From positions 1 through 7,979 of the forward strand of contig CAUFXK010000081.1 in assembly GCA_959596495.1 (NCBI GenBank): DNA of 7,979 bases. Reading direction: 5' to 3'. Position numbers and translations under genes: made by a program. The DNA is from an uncultured Collinsella sp. (GTDB lineage Bacteria > Actinomycetota > Coriobacteriia > Coriobacteriales > Coriobacteriaceae). The notes beneath the pieces were generated by a model. That model had not been told where the DNA came from and searched no databases. It saw only the letters and a program-made list of their open reading frames with translations. Positions 5,237 through 7,979 of the stretch are shown here, piece after piece (position 1 is the stretch's first letter; each line of letters opens with the position of its first letter).

Positions 5237-7375
5237 ATGCCCGATGACCGTAACGATAACAATTCCCAGACTCCCCGGGAGCCTAAGATCCCGGGGATGC
5301 CCGGAGGCAAGAAGCCCACGCGTACGGGCTGGCTGTATTTTATTTTGGCTTGCGCGCTTCTGGGCTACGCCTTCTTTAACATGGGCTCCGGCTTTGCCAA
5401 CTCCAGCAATACCGTTAAGCTCGCGACGAGCGAGATGGTCAACGCCATTAAGCAGGACCGTGTCGAAGATTTGACCTATACGGTTCAAGACGGAAGCGTG
5501 GCGGGTCATTACTGGAAGACAAAAAAGGACAAGGGCGATACGAGCGAGCTCAAGAGCTTCTCCTCGACCTATGTCGGCTCCGATTCGCTTGCCGAGCTTA
5601 TGGCGGAGCACCCCGATACCAAGTACATCGTCAACACCAATGACCCCGATTTTTGGGGCGACCTGGCGATGAGCATGCTTCCGACGATCGCCCTGATTGC
5701 CATCATGTTCTACTTTATGCGCCAGATGATGGGCGCCAACAACAGGAACATGCAGTTTGGCAAGACTAACGCCAAGACCAACGAGGCCACGCGCCCCAAG
5801 GTCAAGTTTGAGGATGTTGCCGGTGTGGACGAGGCAGTCGAGGAGCTCGAGGAGATCCGCGACTTTTTGAGCGATCCGGACCGCTATCGCAAGCTGGGCG
5901 CCAAGATCCCGCGTGGCGTGTTGCTGGTTGGCCCTCCGGGTACTGGTAAGACCCTGCTGGCCAAGGCCGTTGCCGGCGAGGCGGGCGTGCCGTTCTTTAG
6001 CATCTCGGGTTCCGACTTTGTCGAGATGTTCGTGGGTGTCGGCGCCAGCCGCGTGCGTGACCTCTTTAAGGAGGCCAAGTCCCAGGCCCCGTCGATCATC
6101 TTTATCGACGAGATCGATGCCGTGGGGCGTCAGCGCGGAGCCGGTCTGGGCGGCGGTCACGACGAGCGCGAGCAGACGCTCAACCAGCTGCTGGTCGAGA
6201 TGGACGGTTTTGAGGAAAGCGAGTCGGTCATCCTGATCGCCGCGACCAACCGTCCTGACATCCTGGATCCGGCATTGCTGCGTCCCGGTCGTTTTGACCG
6301 TCAGGTTACGGTCGACCGTCCGGATGTGAAGGGCCGCGAGCAGATCTTGCGCGTGCATGCCGAGAACAAGCCAATGGACGAGGACGTGAAGTTTGAGAAG
6401 CTCGCCCAGATGACCGTTGGCTTCACCGGCGCCGATCTGGCAAATCTGCTCAACGAGTCTGCGCTGCTGGCTGCCCGCCGCCATCGTTCCGTGATCTCGA
6501 TGGACGAGGTCGAGGAGTCGATGGAGCGCGTGATTGCCGGACCGCAACGCAAGGGTCGCGTGATGACCGAAGCCGAGCGCACCACGATTGCCTACCATGA
6601 GAGCGGTCACGCTTTGGTGGGCCACATCCTGGAGCACTCCGATCCGGTTCATAAGATCTCGATCGTCAGCCGCGGTCAGGCCCTGGGCTACACACTGCAG
6701 CTTTCGCAGGAGGATCACTTCCTCAAGACCAAGAACGAGATGCTCGACGAGCTCGCCGTGTTCTTGGGCGGTCGCGTTGCCGAGGAGCTCATGTGCGACG
6801 ACATCACGTCGGGCGCGAGCAACGATCTGGAGCGCGCGACTAAGATGGCGCGCGAGATGGTCACGCGCTTGGGCATGAGCGAGGAGCTGGGCACGCAGGT
6901 CTTTGGCGAGGCGCAACATCAGGTGTTCCTGGGTCGCGACTACGCCGATCACCAGGATTACTCCGAGGAGACGGCGCGCCGCATCGATATCGAGGTTCAG
7001 CGCATCATGCGCGAAGCCCATCGCCGTGCGGTCGAGATTTTGGATGCCTGTCGCGATCAGCTCGATCTGATGGCGAAGGTGCTGCTTGAGCGCGAGACCG
7101 TCGAAGGCGACGCCGTGAACGCCCTGCTCGACAACGAGTGGGATGCTTACCTTGAGCGCGAGGGCGATATCCTGGCGGCCAAGGAGGAGCGCAACGCCAA
7201 GGCGGCCGGCATGCCGACCAAGAAGCGCTCGCCTCGCATGAGCGAGGAGGAGCTGGCGGCTGATGCTGCGGCCTTTGCGCAGGCGGCCATGCAGGAGGAT
7301 GCCGAAGCCGCATCCGATGATGCCGGTGATGGCAATGCTGTCAACGCTGACGGCAACACCGACGCCGACAAATAG
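5237..7375 (+). CDS. ftsH: ATP-dependent membrane zinc metalloprotease FtsH
   Basis: FtsH is a hexameric AAA+ protease in the cytoplasmic membrane that extracts and degrades misfolded membrane proteins and short-lived regulators. Of 712 residues, the first 30 are cytoplasmic and Pro/Gly-rich. A membrane helix (about 32-53) leads to an outside domain (54-141), and a second helix lies at about 142-163. The AAA+ module has Walker A GPPGTGKT (232-239), pore loop FVG (265-267), Walker B IIFIDEID (287-294) and the second region of homology with arginines R349 and R352. The protease site is H454-E455-S456-G457-H458, with D530 in SGASNDLERAT as the third zinc ligand. The A-to-S change inside HExxH is conservative. 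The last 50 or so residues are an acidic, Ala/Asp-rich, probably disordered tail. The gene is complete, closes the hpt-ftsH unit, and is followed by a terminator. Confidence 0.97.
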   Translation: MPDDRNDNNSQTPREPKIPGMPGGKKPTRTGWLYFILACALLGYAFFNMGSGFANSSNTVKLATSEMVNAIKQDRVEDLTYTVQDGSVAGHYWKTKKDKGDTSELKSFSSTYVGSDSLAELMAEHPDTKYIVNTNDPDFWGDLAMSMLPTIALIAIMFYFMRQMMGANNRNMQFGKTNAKTNEATRPKVKFEDVAGVDEAVEELEEIRDFLSDPDRYRKLGAKIPRGVLLVGPPGTGKTLLAKAVAGEAGVPFFSISGSDFVEMFVGVGASRVRDLFKEAKSQAPSIIFIDEIDAVGRQRGAGLGGGHDEREQTLNQLLVEMDGFEESESVILIAATNRPDILDPALLRPGRFDRQVTVDRPDVKGREQILRVHAENKPMDEDVKFEKLAQMTVGFTGADLANLLNESALLAARRHRSVISMDEVEESMERVIAGPQRKGRVMTEAERTTIAYHESGHALVGHILEHSDPVHKISIVSRGQALGYTLQLSQEDHFLKTKNEMLDELAVFLGGRVAEELMCDDITSGASNDLERATKMAREMVTRLGMSEELGTQVFGEAQHQVFLGRDYADHQDYSEETARRIDIEVQRIMREAHRRAVEILDACRDQLDLMAKVLLERETVEGDAVNALLDNEWDAYLEREGDILAAKEERNAKAAGMPTKKRSPRMSEEELAADAAAFAQAAMQEDAEAASDDAGDGNAVNADGNTDADK

Positions 7376-7385
7376 TTCTTGTAGC

Positions 7386-7425
7386 GAAAGCCTCTGCGGG
7401 GAAACCTGTGGAGGCTCTTTCTTTT
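7386..7425 (+). terminator. Intrinsic terminator after ftsH
   Basis: AGCCTCTGCGGG (7389-7400) pairs with CCTGTGGAGGCT (7405-7416), with three G-T wobbles, around a GAAA tetraloop, and is followed by CTTTCTTTT. It lies directly after the ftsH stop and ends the hpt-ftsH transcript. Confidence 0.88.
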
Positions 7426-7432
7426 GAGCGAT

Positions 7433-7496
7433 ATGTTGATTGGGGACAGACTTAAATGAGCGTTTTCACGCATTTAAGTCTGTCCCCAATCAACAT
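7433..7496. repeat. Perfect 26-bp inverted repeat (REP/MITE-like palindrome)
   Basis: Arms 7433-7458 and 7471-7496 are exact reverse complements (26 of 26), separated by a 12-base loop (AGCGTTTTCACG). The arm core GGGGACAGACTTAAATG recalls palindromes with GGGGACAG- or GGGTCAGAC-type arms that are dispersed in many genomes and often tied to Y1 REP-associated transposases. It is separate from the ftsH terminator and has no T run, so termination is not its obvious job. No gene lies inside. Confidence 0.85.
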
Positions 7497-7524
7497 TGCT
7501 GCGGCACTTTGCTCAGCTAAAGCG

Positions 7525-7550
7525 TACAATAGCGCCTATGCGAAAGGGGA
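7525..7550 (+). promoter_or_regulatory. Candidate -10 and ribosome site of the aminotransferase gene
   Basis: TACAAT (7525-7530) is a good -10 hexamer, without a convincing -35 at the proper distance. AAAGGGGA (7543-7550) follows and ends 4 bases before the ATG at 7555. The implied leader is under 25 bases. Confidence 0.45.
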
Positions 7551-7554
7551 ACAG

Positions 7555-7979
7555 ATGATCAACGAAACTATGTATGCTCGCGGTGCGGAAAGCTCCATCA
7601 TCCGTGAGATCTTTAGCTATGGCCTTGAGCGCAAGGCACAGATCGGTGCGGAGAACGTATTCGATTTTTCGCTGGGCAACCCGAGTGTTCCGGCGCCCGC
7701 TGCTGTTGCTGAGTCCATTAAGAAGGCATTGGAGCTGCCGAGCGACCAGCTGCATGGATACACGCCTGCGCCGGGTCTGCCGCAATGTCGAGCGGCCGTC
7801 GCCGACTCGCTCAACCGTCGCTTTGGCACGAGCTATGAGGGCAAGGACGTCTTTATGACGGTGGGTGCCGCGGCTTCGCTCACCTGCACGCTCAATGCCG
7901 TTACGAACCCGGGTGACGAGGTCATTGTTATCGCCCCGTACTTCCCGGAGTATCGCGTGTGGATTGAGAAGGCCGGCTG
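7555..7979 (+). CDS. PLP-dependent class I/II aminotransferase (3' part outside window)
   Basis: The frame starts at 7555 and runs open to the window edge, giving 141 residues. It is cut by the edge, not broken. FSLGNPSVPAP (38-48), HGYTPAPGLPQCRAAVA (67-83) and VGAAASLTCTLNAVTNPGDEVIVIAPYFPEY (103-133) match the N-terminal third of fold-type I aminotransferases of the aspartate/aromatic/alanine group. GAAASL at 104-109 is where the cofactor phosphate is bound, and the YFPEY region lies near the substrate and cofactor ring. The catalytic lysine and substrate-selecting arginine would be in the missing part, so the amino acid specificity cannot be named. AAAGGGGA gives a firm start. It is a separate transcription unit from ftsH, being beyond a terminator and a palindrome. 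Confidence 0.92.
   Translation, partial: MINETMYARGAESSIIREIFSYGLERKAQIGAENVFDFSLGNPSVPAPAAVAESIKKALELPSDQLHGYTPAPGLPQCRAAVADSLNRRFGTSYEGKDVFMTVGAAASLTCTLNAVTNPGDEVIVIAPYFPEYRVWIEKAG

Noticed and set aside
5111..7021. 636-residue minus-strand open frame opposite ftsH
   Set aside because: It is antisense to an unambiguous ftsH, has no recognisable domain, and is the kind of long antisense frame expected in GC-rich coding DNA.
1..7979. CRISPR array, tRNA, rRNA or defence/toxin system
   Set aside because: No spaced direct-repeat array, no cloverleaf and no such proteins were found. The gene content is housekeeping plus one IS.

Overview
This window looks like chromosomal DNA from a high-GC Coriobacterium-type actinobacterium, with Collinsella or a close relative the best guess. 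The grounds are GC-rich codon use, a tilS-hpt-ftsH gene order, a Collinsella-like small heat-shock gene and strong Shine-Dalgarno sites. This is an inference from gene content and protein style; no 16S or other taxonomic marker is present.

Layout. Positions 1-60 hold the intrinsic terminator of a gene lying to the left. Positions 117-584 (minus) encode an unrecognised 155-residue protein with a single C-terminal membrane helix. A 277-base AT-rich divergent control region follows, carrying dyads. Then comes a small heat-shock protein gene (hsp20 family, 862-1293), closed by a near-perfect intrinsic terminator. About 1361-2128 is a tnpA-only IS200-type insertion sequence sitting between two convergent transcription units. 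It has end hairpins, long structured non-coding flanks and a credible antisense promoter inside tnpA. Positions 2139-2948 (minus) encode a YycJ/WalJ-type metallo-beta-lactamase-fold protein. Only 48 bases away and divergent from it starts tilS (tRNA-Ile lysidine synthase), followed by hpt (hypoxanthine phosphoribosyltransferase) and ftsH (membrane AAA+ zinc protease). ftsH begins one base after the hpt stop. After ftsH come an intrinsic terminator and then a separate 64-base palindromic element with perfect 26-bp arms. The window ends inside a PLP-dependent class I/II aminotransferase gene.

How the parts fit. tilS-hpt-ftsH is a widely conserved housekeeping cluster joining tRNA modification, purine salvage and membrane-protein quality control. 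Hsp20 adds cytosolic stress protection, but from its own transcription unit. The IS and the palindrome are the mobile or repetitive components, and both lie in intergenic gaps next to terminators, where they do little damage. No novel multigene system is visible. The items most worth following up are the possible antisense RNA and structured 3' region of the IS, the 26-bp palindrome, the dyad and Shine-Dalgarno hairpin of hsp20, and the uncharacterised membrane-anchored protein beside it.
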